The notes under the pieces: generated by a model | What the model was told of the DNA's origin: nothing | The model's database searches: none | Seen by the model: only the letters and a program-made list of their open reading frames with translations | From: Bacteroidales bacterium 6E | GTDB lineage: Bacteria; Bacteroidota; Bacteroidia; Bacteroidales; Prolixibacteraceae | Assembly (NCBI GenBank): GCA_001270045.2 | Contig: DF970686.1 | Location: forward strand, 248,001 to 312,000 | Length of the DNA: 64,000 nt | Direction of reading: 5' to 3' | Program-made: the position numbers and the translations under genes | In this document: in pieces, positions 34,810 through 49,700 of the stretch | How positions within the stretch are numbered: the stretch's first letter is position 1 | How the letters are laid out: the number at the start of each line of letters is the position of its first letter

Positions 34810-35589
34810 ATGGGAACATTTTTGTTTGATAAAATCATTTTCGGCCCGGTGATCAGCCGGCGGTTGGGAGTTTCACTAGGCATTAACCTGTTGCCAGTCG
34901 ATACAAAGGTATGTTCGTTCGACTGCATTTATTGTGAATGCGGCTGGACTCCGGACAAGTATACCAAGAAGGTGGTACTTCCATCCCGTGATGAAGTTAA
35001 ACAGAGGCTGGAAGAGAAACTTCAGGAAATGGCTGATAACAATCAACTTCCTGACGTGATTACCTTTGCCGGCAACGGGGAACCCACCATGCATCCCGAA
35101 TTTGCAGGCATAATCGATGATACGCTTGAGATGCGTTCACGGTATTCCCCTTCCGCCAGGATAGCGGTTCTTTCCAATGCCACGATGCTACATAAGGAAG
35201 AGGTTTTCAGGGCCTTATTAAAAGTGGATGATAATATTCAGAAGCTGGATTCAGCTTTTGAAGAAACCATCAGGCTGATTGACAATCCAAGGGGCAGGTT
35301 CAATCTTGGGAAGGTTGTCGGACAGCTGGAGTCCTTTAAGGGGAAAGTGATTATCCAAACTATGTTTCTGCGGGGATCCTGGAAAGGTGTGGATTTTGAC
35401 AATACGACTGATCAGGAGATTGATGCCTGGCTTGAGCTGGTTAAAAAAATCGCTCCATCGCAGGTGATGATCTATACCATTGCCAGGGATACCCCCGCTG
35501 ATACCTTACGTAAAGTTTCATTTGATGATCTGGAAAGGATTGCAAAAAGGATCAGGGGAGAGGGCATTGCCGTACAGGTATCTGAATAA
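34810..35589 (+). CDS. radical SAM protein, COG0731-like
   Basis: 259 residues from ATG 34810. The [4Fe-4S] motif is VCSFDCIYCECGW (CxxxCxxC, with an extra Cys two residues on). GNGEPT and VLSNATML follow, as in the SAM-binding barrel. FGPVISRRLGVSLGINLLP at the N-terminus is a hallmark of this radical SAM group, which includes relatives of wyosine-forming TYW1. The substrate is unknown. A modest hairpin terminator closes the gene. Confidence 0.82.
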   Translation: MGTFLFDKIIFGPVISRRLGVSLGINLLPVDTKVCSFDCIYCECGWTPDKYTKKVVLPSRDEVKQRLEEKLQEMADNNQLPDVITFAGNGEPTMHPEFAGIIDDTLEMRSRYSPSARIAVLSNATMLHKEEVFRALLKVDDNIQKLDSAFEETIRLIDNPRGRFNLGKVVGQLESFKGKVIIQTMFLRGSWKGVDFDNTTDQEIDAWLELVKKIAPSQVMIYTIARDTPADTLRKVSFDDLERIAKRIRGEGIAVQVSE

Positions 35590-35591
35590 AA

Positions 35592-35619
35592 AAACTGCCC
35601 ATTTGAATACGGGCAGTTT
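35592..35619 (+). terminator. terminator-like hairpin after the radical SAM gene
   Basis: A 9-base stem AAACTGCCC / GGGCAGTTT with a 10-base loop starts three bases after the stop codon. The downstream T-tract is short. Confidence 0.65.
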
Positions 35620-35692
35620 ACACAGTAGTTAGTTTTCATCAGAAAGAAGGTGCATATTGCCTGAAAATCAGGTCTTCAATACGCAAAAATAA

Positions 35693-36133
35693 TCATAGCG
35701 TTGTTTTGTACCATTCCGATTCCCTTCCAAGCCATCTGATTCCGGCCACAAAACCTTTCAGTTTCAGGACATCACCTTCAAGCCAGGCGTAGCAATCGTA
35801 TGTTTTCCCCGATTTGGGGTCATAGATTTTTCCATCACTCCACTCCTTTTTCCCTGAATTGTATACAAAACCATCCAGGATCTGCAGCCCGACAAGGGAT
35901 CTGTTCTGCAGTTTTGTGTCTGGATTTTTGTCATCAACAGGGGGGTTTCCGTTCACATATTTTTCGGGAATCATGTAAACGATCGTCCCGATAAATTTGC
36001 CATTTTTCTTTTCAACCTTAATTTTTGTGGTTTTTTCATCGTTCCACCAGATACCTTGGATATCTTCGGCTTTCTGGGCCAGGGCAGTCATTGAATAAAC
36101 TGCGAGAAACAACAGAATCAGAATTCTTTTCAT
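35693..36133 (-). CDS. DUF2147 exported protein
   Basis: 146 residues from ATG 36133. Signal peptide (ILILLFLAVYSMTALA). The DUF2147 pattern is clear: IQGIWWNDEKTTKIKVEKKNGKF-type start (IQGIWWNDEK), KNPDTKLQNRSLVGLQIL, GKIYDPKSGKTYDC, and LKLKGFVAGI. These are small lipocalin-like periplasmic proteins of unknown function. It is divergent from the penicillin-acylase-family gene. Confidence 0.87.
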   Translation of the reverse strand: MKRILILLFLAVYSMTALAQKAEDIQGIWWNDEKTTKIKVEKKNGKFIGTIVYMIPEKYVNGNPPVDDKNPDTKLQNRSLVGLQILDGFVYNSGKKEWSDGKIYDPKSGKTYDCYAWLEGDVLKLKGFVAGIRWLGRESEWYKTTL

Positions 36134-36502
36134 TGTACACGGCATTAATTTTCAGTATCCGTTCAGCAAGTATCTCCTTTTTCAGCTTGTCCCGACATAT
36201 CAGGTTTCTGGCAGATCCTGGATGGAAATCGGGCATGTTGCAATGATGGATTATCAAGTTGTACATGAACGGACGATGCGAATTTAATGATTTTATAATC
36301 AATGCTTCATTTTCGGGGTAAAAAACTCAATTTGCTCATAATTAATTTGTTAATTTTATATTTCAAATTTTATGCTGTTTGTTTGGTTGTAAAAGGCATC
36401 CCTGAATACATAAAAACTCTTCTTGTCAACATTAAAGGAAAAACTTTGTTTGAAAAACTTTATGTTCCGTTTGAAAAGTCTGCTTAATTAATTTCAAATA
36501 CT
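36134..36502. other. divergent intergenic region, nothing clear
   Basis: About 370 bases between the DUF2147 and acylase genes. A 61-codon open frame at 36302-36487 has biased Leu/Ile/Lys composition and no ribosome site, and I do not accept it. No hairpin or exact promoter box was found. Confidence 0.4.
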
Positions 36503-38896
36503 ATGAGATTTCTAAAAACTTTGGGTTGGGTCATGTTGGTCCTTATCCTCTTGGTAGGATTGTCGGTCTTCATTTTTTCGGGTTTCCTGAAAAAGGCTTC
36601 TGTTCCCGATTACAATGCAAAAAGGATCATTCCTTCCATCGAGGAGAAGGTCACAGTTTACCGCGACACATTCGGGATACCGCACATTTATGCCAAATCC
36701 GAGCGGGATGTTTACCGTGCAGCCGGATATGTCATGGCACAGGACAGGATGTGGCAGATGGACCTTTATCGACGTGTAACCATGGGTAGGTTATCAGAGA
36801 TTTTTGGTGCCGATATGATAGGGACCGACCTATTGATGAGATCACTCCGGATTCAGCAAAAATCCGAAAAATTGCTTGAAGATATTGATCCTGATGTGAA
36901 AAAGGCCCTTGAGTACTATGCAGAGGGCGTGAACCATTATATACAAAAGCACACACTCCCTCCCGAATTTAAGATCCTGGGTTATCATCCCGAAACATGG
37001 GAACCGGTACACTCCATTAACTTGATAGGTTTTATGGCATGGGATCTTACCACTCCCTGGCAAAATGAAGTTATCCTGCATCAGTTACGTCAGGCTTTGG
37101 GTGATTCAATCTACCAGGCTTTTATTCCTGACATGTCCAAACATCCGGCTTCCATCATTTCAGAATCTGTTACTGAAGAACCTGTTGATTTGGGATTGCT
37201 CACAGATGCTTCCGAGAAACTTAGAGATTTGGGCATTGAATTTTTCCATGGCAGCAATAACTGGGCTGTTTCGGGAGCCAAAAGCACCACAGGTACTCCC
37301 ATGCTTGCCAACGACATGCATCTAGGTTTCAATATCCCGGGAATCTGGTACCAGATGCATTTGGTAGCCGGAGAAAGCCTGAATGTTACTGGGGTTGTAC
37401 TGCCTGGCCAACCTTTCGTCATTTCAGGTCATAATGATTCGATTGCATGGGGAATGACCAACGTGATGGTCGATGATATGGATTTTTACCTTGAGACACT
37501 GAATGATGATAGTACCCAATATTTTTTGGATGGTGTCTGGAAAGATTTGGAAGTGGAAAAAGTGAGTATCGCCGTTAAGGGTATGGATCCTGTTGATAGG
37601 GTTATACGTTATACCCACAGGGGGCCTCTGATTAACCAGTTAAAACCCTATGATGGTCCGGCAGTTTCAATGAGATGGATTGGCAATGAGTGGAGTAATG
37701 AACTCCGATCCGTATATCTGTTGAACAGGGCATCAAACTGGAGTGATTTCAGGGATGCCGTAAAAACATTCATTTCTGTGAGCCAGAATATTGTATATGC
37801 CGATCATCTGGGCAATATCGGTATGCAGATTTCGGCTGGAATACCCATCAGGAAGGATGATATTTATGGGTTCTATCCGGGCGATACAACATCTTATGAC
37901 TGGCAAGGGCTTGTACCTTTTGAAGATTTGCCATTTGAATTCAATCCTGCCCGTGGTTATGTTTCATCGGCAAACAATAAAACCATCGATGAATCTTATC
38001 CTCATAAAATTAGCCACTGGTTTGATATGCCAAACCGTATCCATCGGATCAGGGAGTTGCTGGAAGCAAAGGAGAAGTTATCTCCTGAAGATTTTCAGCT
38101 GATCCAGACTGACCAAACATCTGTCTTGGCAAGGGATTTCCTCGGTTATGCCTTGGGGCGTCTGGACTCGGTGACGGAATGGAATCAAACGGAAAAACGT
38201 GCTATCACCAGTCTGAAGGAATGGGATTTTGAGTTGACGACCGAAAGTGTGGCAGCCACGATTTTTGAATTGTATTACAGAAAGTCTATGGAGAACCTGG
38301 TTAAGGATGAACTGCCGGCAGAATTGTTTGGCACTCTCTTGGGAAGCCGGACGCTGATGCAGAATCTTTTGGTCAATCTGATCGAAGATCCCCATAGTCC
38401 GTTGATCGATATCATCCATACCGAAAGGAAAGAATCCATGAAGGATATTCTCGAAATTTCCTTCCGCGAAACCATAAGTGAGCTCAGTTCAACATTATCT
38501 TCTAATCCGGAAGAATGGAAATGGGGATCAGTTCACACCTTTACATTGCGACATCCATTGGCATCTGTCAAGATTCTTGACCGGTTCTTTAAACTAAACC
38601 GTGGTCCATTTCCTGTGCCGGGTAGCTTTCATACGGTAGCACCCTATTCCTATTCGTACAGGAGACCATATGATGTCAATCATGGTGCCTCACAGCGACA
38701 CATTTATGTTACAGGTAACTGGGATATGTCAAAAACCGTCATTCCCACGGGAACTTCGGGAATACCTTCAAGCCCTCATTACTGCGACCAGACACATCTG
38801 TACCTGGATGGAAAGTATCATGATGATCCTTTCTCGAGAGACGCGGTGTTGCAACAAAGCAAGTTTAAAATGGAAATAACAGGTATCCCAAAATAG
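36503..38896 (+). CDS. penicillin-acylase-family Ntn hydrolase
   Basis: 797 residues. An N-terminal membrane helix or signal (WVMLVLILLVGLSVFIFSG) suggests a periplasmic enzyme. The family pattern is complete: VYRDTFGIPHIYA near residue 50, AQDRMWQMDLYRR, then the autocatalytic site GSNNWAVSG, where Ser251 would become the N-terminal nucleophile of the beta chain. LANDMHLGFNIPGIWYQMHL and the C-terminal NHGASQRHIY follow. It may hydrolyse amides such as acyl-homoserine lactones or N-acyl peptides; the substrate cannot be inferred. It is monocistronic. Confidence 0.92.
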   Translation: MRFLKTLGWVMLVLILLVGLSVFIFSGFLKKASVPDYNAKRIIPSIEEKVTVYRDTFGIPHIYAKSERDVYRAAGYVMAQDRMWQMDLYRRVTMGRLSEIFGADMIGTDLLMRSLRIQQKSEKLLEDIDPDVKKALEYYAEGVNHYIQKHTLPPEFKILGYHPETWEPVHSINLIGFMAWDLTTPWQNEVILHQLRQALGDSIYQAFIPDMSKHPASIISESVTEEPVDLGLLTDASEKLRDLGIEFFHGSNNWAVSGAKSTTGTPMLANDMHLGFNIPGIWYQMHLVAGESLNVTGVVLPGQPFVISGHNDSIAWGMTNVMVDDMDFYLETLNDDSTQYFLDGVWKDLEVEKVSIAVKGMDPVDRVIRYTHRGPLINQLKPYDGPAVSMRWIGNEWSNELRSVYLLNRASNWSDFRDAVKTFISVSQNIVYADHLGNIGMQISAGIPIRKDDIYGFYPGDTTSYDWQGLVPFEDLPFEFNPARGYVSSANNKTIDESYPHKISHWFDMPNRIHRIRELLEAKEKLSPEDFQLIQTDQTSVLARDFLGYALGRLDSVTEWNQTEKRAITSLKEWDFELTTESVAATIFELYYRKSMENLVKDELPAELFGTLLGSRTLMQNLLVNLIEDPHSPLIDIIHTERKESMKDILEISFRETISELSSTLSSNPEEWKWGSVHTFTLRHPLASVKILDRFFKLNRGPFPVPGSFHTVAPYSYSYRRPYDVNHGASQRHIYVTGNWDMSKTVIPTGTSGIPSSPHYCDQTHLYLDGKYHDDPFSRDAVLQQSKFKMEITGIPK

Positions 38897-38933
38897 AAAA
38901 GGTGCCGGCATCATTAAATGCCGGCACCTTTTT
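38897..38933. terminator. terminator between convergent acylase and PiT genes
   Basis: A 15-base perfect stem AAAAGGTGCCGGCAT / ATGCCGGCACCTTTT with a 6-base loop has A and T flanks on both sides, so it probably works in both directions. Confidence 0.9.
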
Positions 38934-38947
38934 ATTGAATTTACACC

Positions 38948-41218
38948 TTACATAATACGCCTCTGAATCAGAATGAAATCCCTGTAGGCCTTAACCAAAT
39001 TGATGGAATGCAACAGCAGATTTTTTGTTTCGGATAAAGTGTTGAAGAAGAGAATCGAATTTCGGGTGTTTACCTCACGGTTTTTGATACGCTTAATCTG
39101 GACTTTTTCGATTTCGAGCAAAAGACTAACCATGGCAACCCTTTTGGCAATCAATTCTTCAATGGCATCGAACTTGTTTTCTTTGACAATATGGAGTGCA
39201 AAGTTGTAGAATTCGTCTATTTCAATCATCAACTTCCTGATCTCTTCCGATTGGGATTCATTGAAAGGTTTATGCTGGTTTTCAAGATGCTCGGCCAGGG
39301 GAAGGGTAATGAAATTGAGTGAATGGGCCATTTCCCTCTGATAGTCAATGACCTGAACATAGAAATGCCCCGAGTCAACATCAACCTTTTTCATTTTGGA
39401 AATGGAATCCAGGATCTTGTTTTTTTGCTTTTTGGTTTTCCTGTTCAGTTCATCTTTCATTTCCAAGGCCTCCCGCATATGAACGATGTCGTCCTTGATG
39501 AAATTTTCCAGTGCTACGGAATATATTTTATTGGCGGAAATGATTGTATTGACAACCTGTTTCCGTGATTTGGCCATTGATTTTTCTACTTCATCCTTTT
39601 CCGATATAAGCTCATCATCTTCTACCGGCTTTTTGGAGTTCTTCTTGAAAATTATTTGTGTTTTAATCACTATAATTATGGCCATCAGGATAAATCCGAT
39701 AATTACGGGCATCCCCCCCGCACTGATCAGCCAGGCAACAATTGCTGAAATTGTGAATGCAATGACTGCAGTAAGGAACCAGCCTCCAATTACTGCGAAT
39801 ACACCTGATATCCTGTAAACCGCACTTTCACGATCCCATGCACGGTCAGCAAGTGAGCTCCCCATGGCTACCATAAAGGTTACATAAGTAGTTGATAAAG
39901 GTAGCTTCAGTGAGGTACCAAAGGCGATGAGGATACTGGCCACAATCAGGTTGATGGCAGCCCTGATCTTGTCAAAAGCGGGGGCATTGGGATCGTCTGC
40001 CATACTGTTCCTTGCCTGGTAAAACCTCTTCTCTATAAATGAGGAAACATGGTCAGGTATATACCTGTTAATTTTTTTGTTGACCTTTAGTGAATTGCGC
40101 ACGATTGCCCGGGCAATGATCGATGAACCGAACCTTTCTGACCCTTCTACCTGACGCCCCAGGTTAACCTCGGTCTCGGTAACTTTCTGTGCCTTTTTTG
40201 AGGTAACCAGTGTAATGATCATTACAAATCCTGAAATTATAAGGAATATGAATGGCGTGGAAACTTCTCCGGACAGCATCTCCATCGTAAAACTGTCGGG
40301 TGATACATTGCCTGCTGCTGCCCATGCCTGAAAAGATTTATAACCGGCAATGGGTACCCCGATAAAATTGACAAGGTCGTTGGCTGCAAAGGCCATGGCC
40401 AGGGCGAATGTTCCAATGAGCACGATTACTTTGAGGATATCGATTTTCAGTGTCCACATGAGTACTTGCATCAATACCGTGAACCCCGCAAACAGCGTAA
40501 GGAGGAGGTATCCTGTATTGGCTTTGATCCAATCGGCCAACGGCAATCCTGCTGAACCTACAGGTATTTCAGCAAAGGTCGAACCTTTGATACCCTTGAT
40601 CAGCATGAAATATAGTATGACGGTAATCGCAAAGCCTCCAAAGATGGATCCTACCCTACTAACCATTCTGGCATAATTAAAGGTAAATACCATCCTCGCC
40701 AGATATTGGATAAGGGTTCCAAAAGTGAAAGCAATAATGACAGATACCAGGATACCTGAAATGATTGCCAGGGCTTTGCCTGAATTGATATACTGTGAAA
40801 GTTCGGCTACGGAACCGCCCAGACTTTTGATTTTAACCAATGAAACGGCTACGGCTGAACCGAGAAGTTCGAAGACGATGGAAACTGTGGTGGAGGTGGG
40901 AAGTCCTAGTGTGTTAAACGCATCCAGCAGAATGACATCCGTGATCATAACCGCGATAAAAATGACCATGATCTCAGAGAAGGATAACATTCCGGGATGA
41001 AACACTCCGCTTCGGGCGATCTCCATCATACCGGATGAGAAGGTAGTACCAACCATGATTCCAATCGCTGCAACCGTGAAAATGATCCATTTTGGGGCGG
41101 CTTTGGAACCTACGGCTGAATTCAAGAAATTGACGGCATCGTTACTGACTCCAACAATGAGATCTGATACTGCAAGAGCGAACAAAATGACCACCAGAAC
41201 TAAATAGAAATTTTCCAT
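38948..41218 (-). CDS. PiT-family inorganic phosphate transporter with cytoplasmic C-terminal domain
   Basis: 756 residues from ATG 41218. Low-affinity phosphate permease: SNDAVNFLNSAVGSKAAP near the N-terminus and its second copy AANDLVNFIGVPIAG are the PiT signature repeats, with about ten or more membrane helices up to residue 520. The last ~230 residues (from KNSKKPVEDDELISEK) are soluble, charged and helical, and resemble a PhoU-like domain. The -7 box at 41242-41249 supports this start over ATG 41233. It is divergent from a PhoR/PhoB-like pair, which suggests phosphate-responsive control. Confidence 0.9.
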   Translation of the reverse strand: MENFYLVLVVILFALAVSDLIVGVSNDAVNFLNSAVGSKAAPKWIIFTVAAIGIMVGTTFSSGMMEIARSGVFHPGMLSFSEIMVIFIAVMITDVILLDAFNTLGLPTSTTVSIVFELLGSAVAVSLVKIKSLGGSVAELSQYINSGKALAIISGILVSVIIAFTFGTLIQYLARMVFTFNYARMVSRVGSIFGGFAITVILYFMLIKGIKGSTFAEIPVGSAGLPLADWIKANTGYLLLTLFAGFTVLMQVLMWTLKIDILKVIVLIGTFALAMAFAANDLVNFIGVPIAGYKSFQAWAAAGNVSPDSFTMEMLSGEVSTPFIFLIISGFVMIITLVTSKKAQKVTETEVNLGRQVEGSERFGSSIIARAIVRNSLKVNKKINRYIPDHVSSFIEKRFYQARNSMADDPNAPAFDKIRAAINLIVASILIAFGTSLKLPLSTTYVTFMVAMGSSLADRAWDRESAVYRISGVFAVIGGWFLTAVIAFTISAIVAWLISAGGMPVIIGFILMAIIIVIKTQIIFKKNSKKPVEDDELISEKDEVEKSMAKSRKQVVNTIISANKIYSVALENFIKDDIVHMREALEMKDELNRKTKKQKNKILDSISKMKKVDVDSGHFYVQVIDYQREMAHSLNFITLPLAEHLENQHKPFNESQSEEIRKLMIEIDEFYNFALHIVKENKFDAIEELIAKRVAMVSLLLEIEKVQIKRIKNREVNTRNSILFFNTLSETKNLLLHSINLVKAYRDFILIQRRIM

Positions 41219-41241
41219 AAGTGTTATGTACATTCAGGGGA

Positions 41242-41249
41242 CAAAATTA
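41242..41249 (-). promoter_or_regulatory. Bacteroidota -7 promoter box for the PiT gene
   Basis: The minus strand reads TAATTTTG, 23 bases upstream of ATG 41218. Confidence 0.5.
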
Positions 41250-41340
41250 CTTTGATGGAAAATATGATTGATTTTCCCATATTATTAAAATATTAACTCA
41301 GCATGAAATTACTGTTAATCAGCATTTAGTAATAATTTTC

Positions 41341-41348
41341 TACATTTG
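41341..41348 (+). promoter_or_regulatory. Bacteroidota -7 promoter box for the histidine kinase
   Basis: TACATTTG, 19 bases upstream of the ATG at 41368. It is about 100 bases from the divergent PiT promoter. Confidence 0.55.
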
Positions 41349-41367
41349 GCGGTTCAAGATTAGTGTA

Positions 41368-42408
41368 ATGAAGACGTATACATCTAAGCGACTGGCATTC
41401 TACATTACAGGTATACTTACCCTGATCATGGTATTCTTTATGTTGGTAAATTTCTATGCCAGTCACAATCTGATACTTGTTTTGATAAGTACATTGCTGT
41501 TTCATGGCATTTCATACCTGGTTGTGCTTTATTTATTAAACCGTTTCATTGCTGATAAAATAAAGCCTGTATACAAGACCATCAGGGACCTTCCGGTCAG
41601 CGGAAAAAAACTTGACATGAAAATCACTTCCGATGCCAATGTACTTACACATGTCAGGCAGGAAGTGGAGGATTGGGCAAAAACGCAAACAGCCGAAATT
41701 GAAAGATTGAAGGATCTTGAAAGATACCGTAAGGAATTTGTCGGAAATGTATCGCACGAACTCAAAACACCCATATTCAATATTCAAGGTTATATCCTGA
41801 CTCTCCTGGAAGGGGGAATCGATGATCCCAAAATCAATAAACTCTACCTGCAAAGAACTGAAAAGAGTATCGACCGTATGATCTCGATCGTTGAAGATCT
41901 CGAGTCAATCACAAAACTCGAATCCGGAGAAATGAGGATGAATATGGAGAAGTTCGATATTGTGAAGTTGGTCGAGGATGTGTTTGATATGGAGCAGATG
42001 CTGGCCAACGAACGAAAGGTGATGCTCGAATTTGTCCAGAAACCTGAACGACCGGTCATGGTAAACGCTGACAAGAAAAGGATAACGGAGGTTGTCAGCA
42101 ACCTTGTAAATAACGGGATCAAATACAATAAAAAGAAGGGGACTGTCCATGTCAGCTTTTACGATTTCGAAGATCATATTCTGGTAGAGGTTGCTGACAG
42201 TGGGATTGGAATCGACAAAAAGGATTTGCCCCGGGTATTCGAGAGGTTCTTCAGGGTAGATAAATCAAGGTCACGTGAGCAGGGCGGTACAGGCTTAGGG
42301 CTCTCCATCGTGAAGCACATAATAGAGGCCCACGACCAGACCATCAACGTAAAAAGCAAGGTTGATGAAGGTACCACCTTCACCTTTACCCTCGAAAAGG
42401 CAAGATAA
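41368..42408 (+). CDS. PhoR-like sensor histidine kinase
   Basis: 346 residues. Two membrane helices (about 11-30 and 34-58) with almost no periplasmic loop, then a short linker. The HisKA box is FVGNVSHELKTPI with phospho-accepting His130. The HATPase domain has VSNLVNNGIKYN, DSGIGIDKKDLPRVFERFFR and GGTGLGLSIVKH. The lack of an external sensory domain fits PhoR-type kinases that read transporter state. The cognate regulator follows 91 bases later. Confidence 0.88.
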   Translation: MKTYTSKRLAFYITGILTLIMVFFMLVNFYASHNLILVLISTLLFHGISYLVVLYLLNRFIADKIKPVYKTIRDLPVSGKKLDMKITSDANVLTHVRQEVEDWAKTQTAEIERLKDLERYRKEFVGNVSHELKTPIFNIQGYILTLLEGGIDDPKINKLYLQRTEKSIDRMISIVEDLESITKLESGEMRMNMEKFDIVKLVEDVFDMEQMLANERKVMLEFVQKPERPVMVNADKKRITEVVSNLVNNGIKYNKKKGTVHVSFYDFEDHILVEVADSGIGIDKKDLPRVFERFFRVDKSRSREQGGTGLGLSIVKHIIEAHDQTINVKSKVDEGTTFTFTLEKAR

Positions 42409-42443
42409 AAAGGGCAATGGGCCGGTGTTTAGGGAAGTTATTG

Positions 42444-42451
42444 TAACTTTG
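42444..42451 (+). promoter_or_regulatory. possible -7 promoter box for the response regulator
   Basis: TAACTTTG, 48 bases upstream of the ATG at 42500, in the gap after the kinase gene. The regulator may also be read from the kinase promoter. Confidence 0.4.
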
Positions 42452-42499
42452 AGAAGGAAATTTGGTATTTACTGATTAGTCAATAATTTTTAACGGCAT

Positions 42500-43198
<699 letters not shown>

Positions 43199-43201
<3 letters not shown>

Positions 43202-43223
43202 ACAGAGGTTTTACCTCTGTTTA
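43199..43223. terminator. terminator between regulator and GH2 gene
   Basis: An 11-base stem TAAACAGAGGT / ACCTCTGTTTA with loop TTT starts on the regulator stop codon. U-tracts are short on both sides. Confidence 0.7.
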
Positions 43224-43234
43224 TTCCAAATTTC

Positions 43235-46703
<3,469 letters not shown>

Positions 46704-49700
46704 TTAAAAATCAAATCCGATTGGTTTTAGTTTCAGGGAATATTCTTTTGTGGATGGATAAACCCTATATTTCGTCAACGTTCTTCTGGCAGTCTCTCCA
46801 ACCCCCGTGAGTTCATAATCAACATTGAGGGTCAAATAACCCGGTCTGGCCAGCTGGAAGGGATAAACGGCTCTAGTCAGCTGGTCGGTGTCATACAGGT
46901 GCAGACTAAAATTCAGCAAATCACCATTCGTTTCCACTTTAAATCCCTTGCCTTCCTTGTTACTGACCGATAACCATCGTACGTCTGTCTTATTTCCATG
47001 GTCCTGAGGAATGAGGTAAGGTACATATTCTCTGGAAGCATCTGATTTCCAGATACCCATTTTAGCTCCTGTCTTGCGATCGGGATATGTTTCAAAAGGG
47101 CCTCTCCCGTACCACACTACCTGATCAAATTCATCAGGTATGGTAAAGACGAGTCCTTTTTTGGGAAGGAGTAGTGGCATATCTCCATGAGGGATGATCT
47201 TATGCGTAAGATCAATAGTTCCATCCGCATGGAAAATATATGTCCTTATTTCCTCGAATCCTGAGTTCATGCCATCCTTTCCGTTGAAAATTGACATTTT
47301 CAGGGAAACAGAACCACCATTTACATTCCCAAAAGAAATATCAGATACCTGCCGATTAGGATATTCCATTCCCAAGGTTCGCAACTGGTTTTCGATACTG
47401 CGTCCCAATCCTGGCGTATAATGGCTTTTTGTGAATTCATCACTACCCCATGGATCCATATCATTGGCCAATGGCGCCCGCCATACCGAAAAATCGAAAC
47501 CAGTCCGTATGAGTTCACATTCCCCAACTTTCATTGAAATAAATGTACCACTCTGTTTGTCTATGTTATAGGTAAAATGTTCACCCTGGATGCGAATTTC
47601 CTTGTCATTGATCTCAATGGTTGGGGCATTCATGTTTTTCACCAGATTGGTCAATGACTGTCTGCCATTTATAACTTGAAACTGATCCCAGGCGATTTCA
47701 TGTCCGGCATCTGCCCAGCTGCATGATTCCCTTAGCCGGAATGAAACTGTCAACCAAACATCATGATCTGCACCGAGTAGCATCTTTTCGTATTGGAGAT
47801 TTATTGTTCTCTTCTTCCCAGGAGGACATTCCGGAGCTTTCATCATTTCTTTTTTCAAGGTATCATTTTGGCTATTTGTTATAAACCAGAAAAGATCAAA
47901 TTCATTCAAGTCGGTGAAACGATGCCGGTTGGTGATTTGGATTGATCCGTCATTTTCATTGAGTAACTCTGTCAAAACAGGCTGCGCCGATTTTTTGATC
48001 TGAAAAATTTCAGGCTGTATGGTGCGGTCGGGCCATATGATACCATAGGTACGCCCTCCAAGCCCTGTCCCAAAGAACTTTCCCTCATCCCAAATCTCTT
48101 CAAAACTGAGAGATATGGTTGAAGACATTTTAGCCGTTTCCGGAGTTTGTGTATTGATCTCTTCTATTGTCAGGGCTCTATTGTATATGCGGATCTCATC
48201 CATGGCACAGGCTGAAAGTCGGCCCCTGAATTCTCCCTGGTCATGGAGTTCCGCATTTCTTCCCAGACAAATGGGATAAGCACCGTTTCTTATTTTTCCG
48301 GAGGCCCATGATTCTCCAACATTTTCAAAATCAATATATAGTAACATCTTTTCTCCGGTATAAATGGCACATATGTGATGCCATTCCCCATACCAGTTTT
48401 GGGGGATGTCGACAATAAGATCTTGTCTTTGTCCTGTTTGCAGATAAAATTCAAGTTTGTCCTCATTGGGTTGGATAACTCCCCATTGATGCATTCCTTT
48501 GGTAATAAAGGTGTTGGGTTGATTCGTTTTTTCGGGTTTTACCCAAAATTCAACGGTAAGCTGGTTACCATCAAAGTCCAGGTCGGGATGCCTGTAAAAC
48601 TCCACCCAGTCGTCATGTCCCGAAAAGTGTATGGCTTTTCCTGATTTTCCCTCGATAAAAGAAGGACGACCCATGATGGCCGGATTATTTTTCAAGGGAG
48701 AACTATCCTTTGTCAGAATCACCTTATTGGTCATGCCTGGAGATATCCAATCCCAAATGGCTCCACCGGTCAGTCGGGGATATTTCCAGATCAGTTCCCA
48801 ATATTCATCAAGTCCTCCCAATCCATTTCCCGTAGCCGCCAGGTATTCATCCTGGAAAGATGGTCTATTATCGTCCTTTCCAGTTACCTTGCCCTCGGCC
48901 AGATTCTTGATTTCCCATGGGCGCCAATAGCGTGGTCCTACGATATCCTCAAACGGGATTTGAAAGGTGTTACCCCCATACATGAAATCTGGTCGACTGG
49001 GATCAATTTTTCGGCCTTCTTCCATCAGAAGCTGCAGGTTTTTACCAATACCAGCTTCATTTCCGGCACTCCAGAAAATAATGGAAGGATGGTTTCTGTC
49101 CCTGAAGATCATTTTCCTTCCCCTGTCAATGAACATGTCGGCCCATTCCGGAATTTCCGATAGGTATTCGTTGTCGTGGCACTCGGTTCCTGCTTCACAT
49201 ACCACATACATACCCATTTCATCTGCAAGGTCAAGGTATTCAGGTGTTGGGGGATAATGGCTTGTCCTGACCAAATTGATATTGAACTGCTTCATAAGTT
49301 CAAGGTCTTTCCGTAGCGTTTCCAGGGGCACTGCCTGTCCTTTTTCTGGATGGTGCATATGACTGTTTACACCGTTTAGCTTCACCATTTGTCCGTTCAC
49401 CCAAACTGCCCCATCCCTGATTTCGGTTTGCCTGAATCCGATTTTGGGTGCGGTGCTTTCTACTGTCTTGCCCGTGGGGTCTTTCAAGGTCATTGTCAAT
49501 ATGTACCTGTTGGGTTTTTCTGACGACCATTTCAATGGTTCGATTACCGGGACCTGAAAGGATACCTTTTGGATCATGCCGTTTTCGATCAATCCCGATG
49601 CCTTGGAAATGGGTTGACTCCATACCTTGTTGTTAACCGGATCGATAAGTTCAATTTCCAAAAAGTGATTTCCGGTTTTCATTCCTGAACTGTTTTGAAC

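Noticed and set aside
36302-36487. 61-codon open frame upstream of the acylase gene
   Set aside because: Low-complexity Leu/Ile/Lys composition, no ribosome site, no recognisable motif.
42272-42277. CACGTG in the histidine kinase gene as a parS
   Set aside because: Flanks AAGGT / AGCAG do not match the arms.
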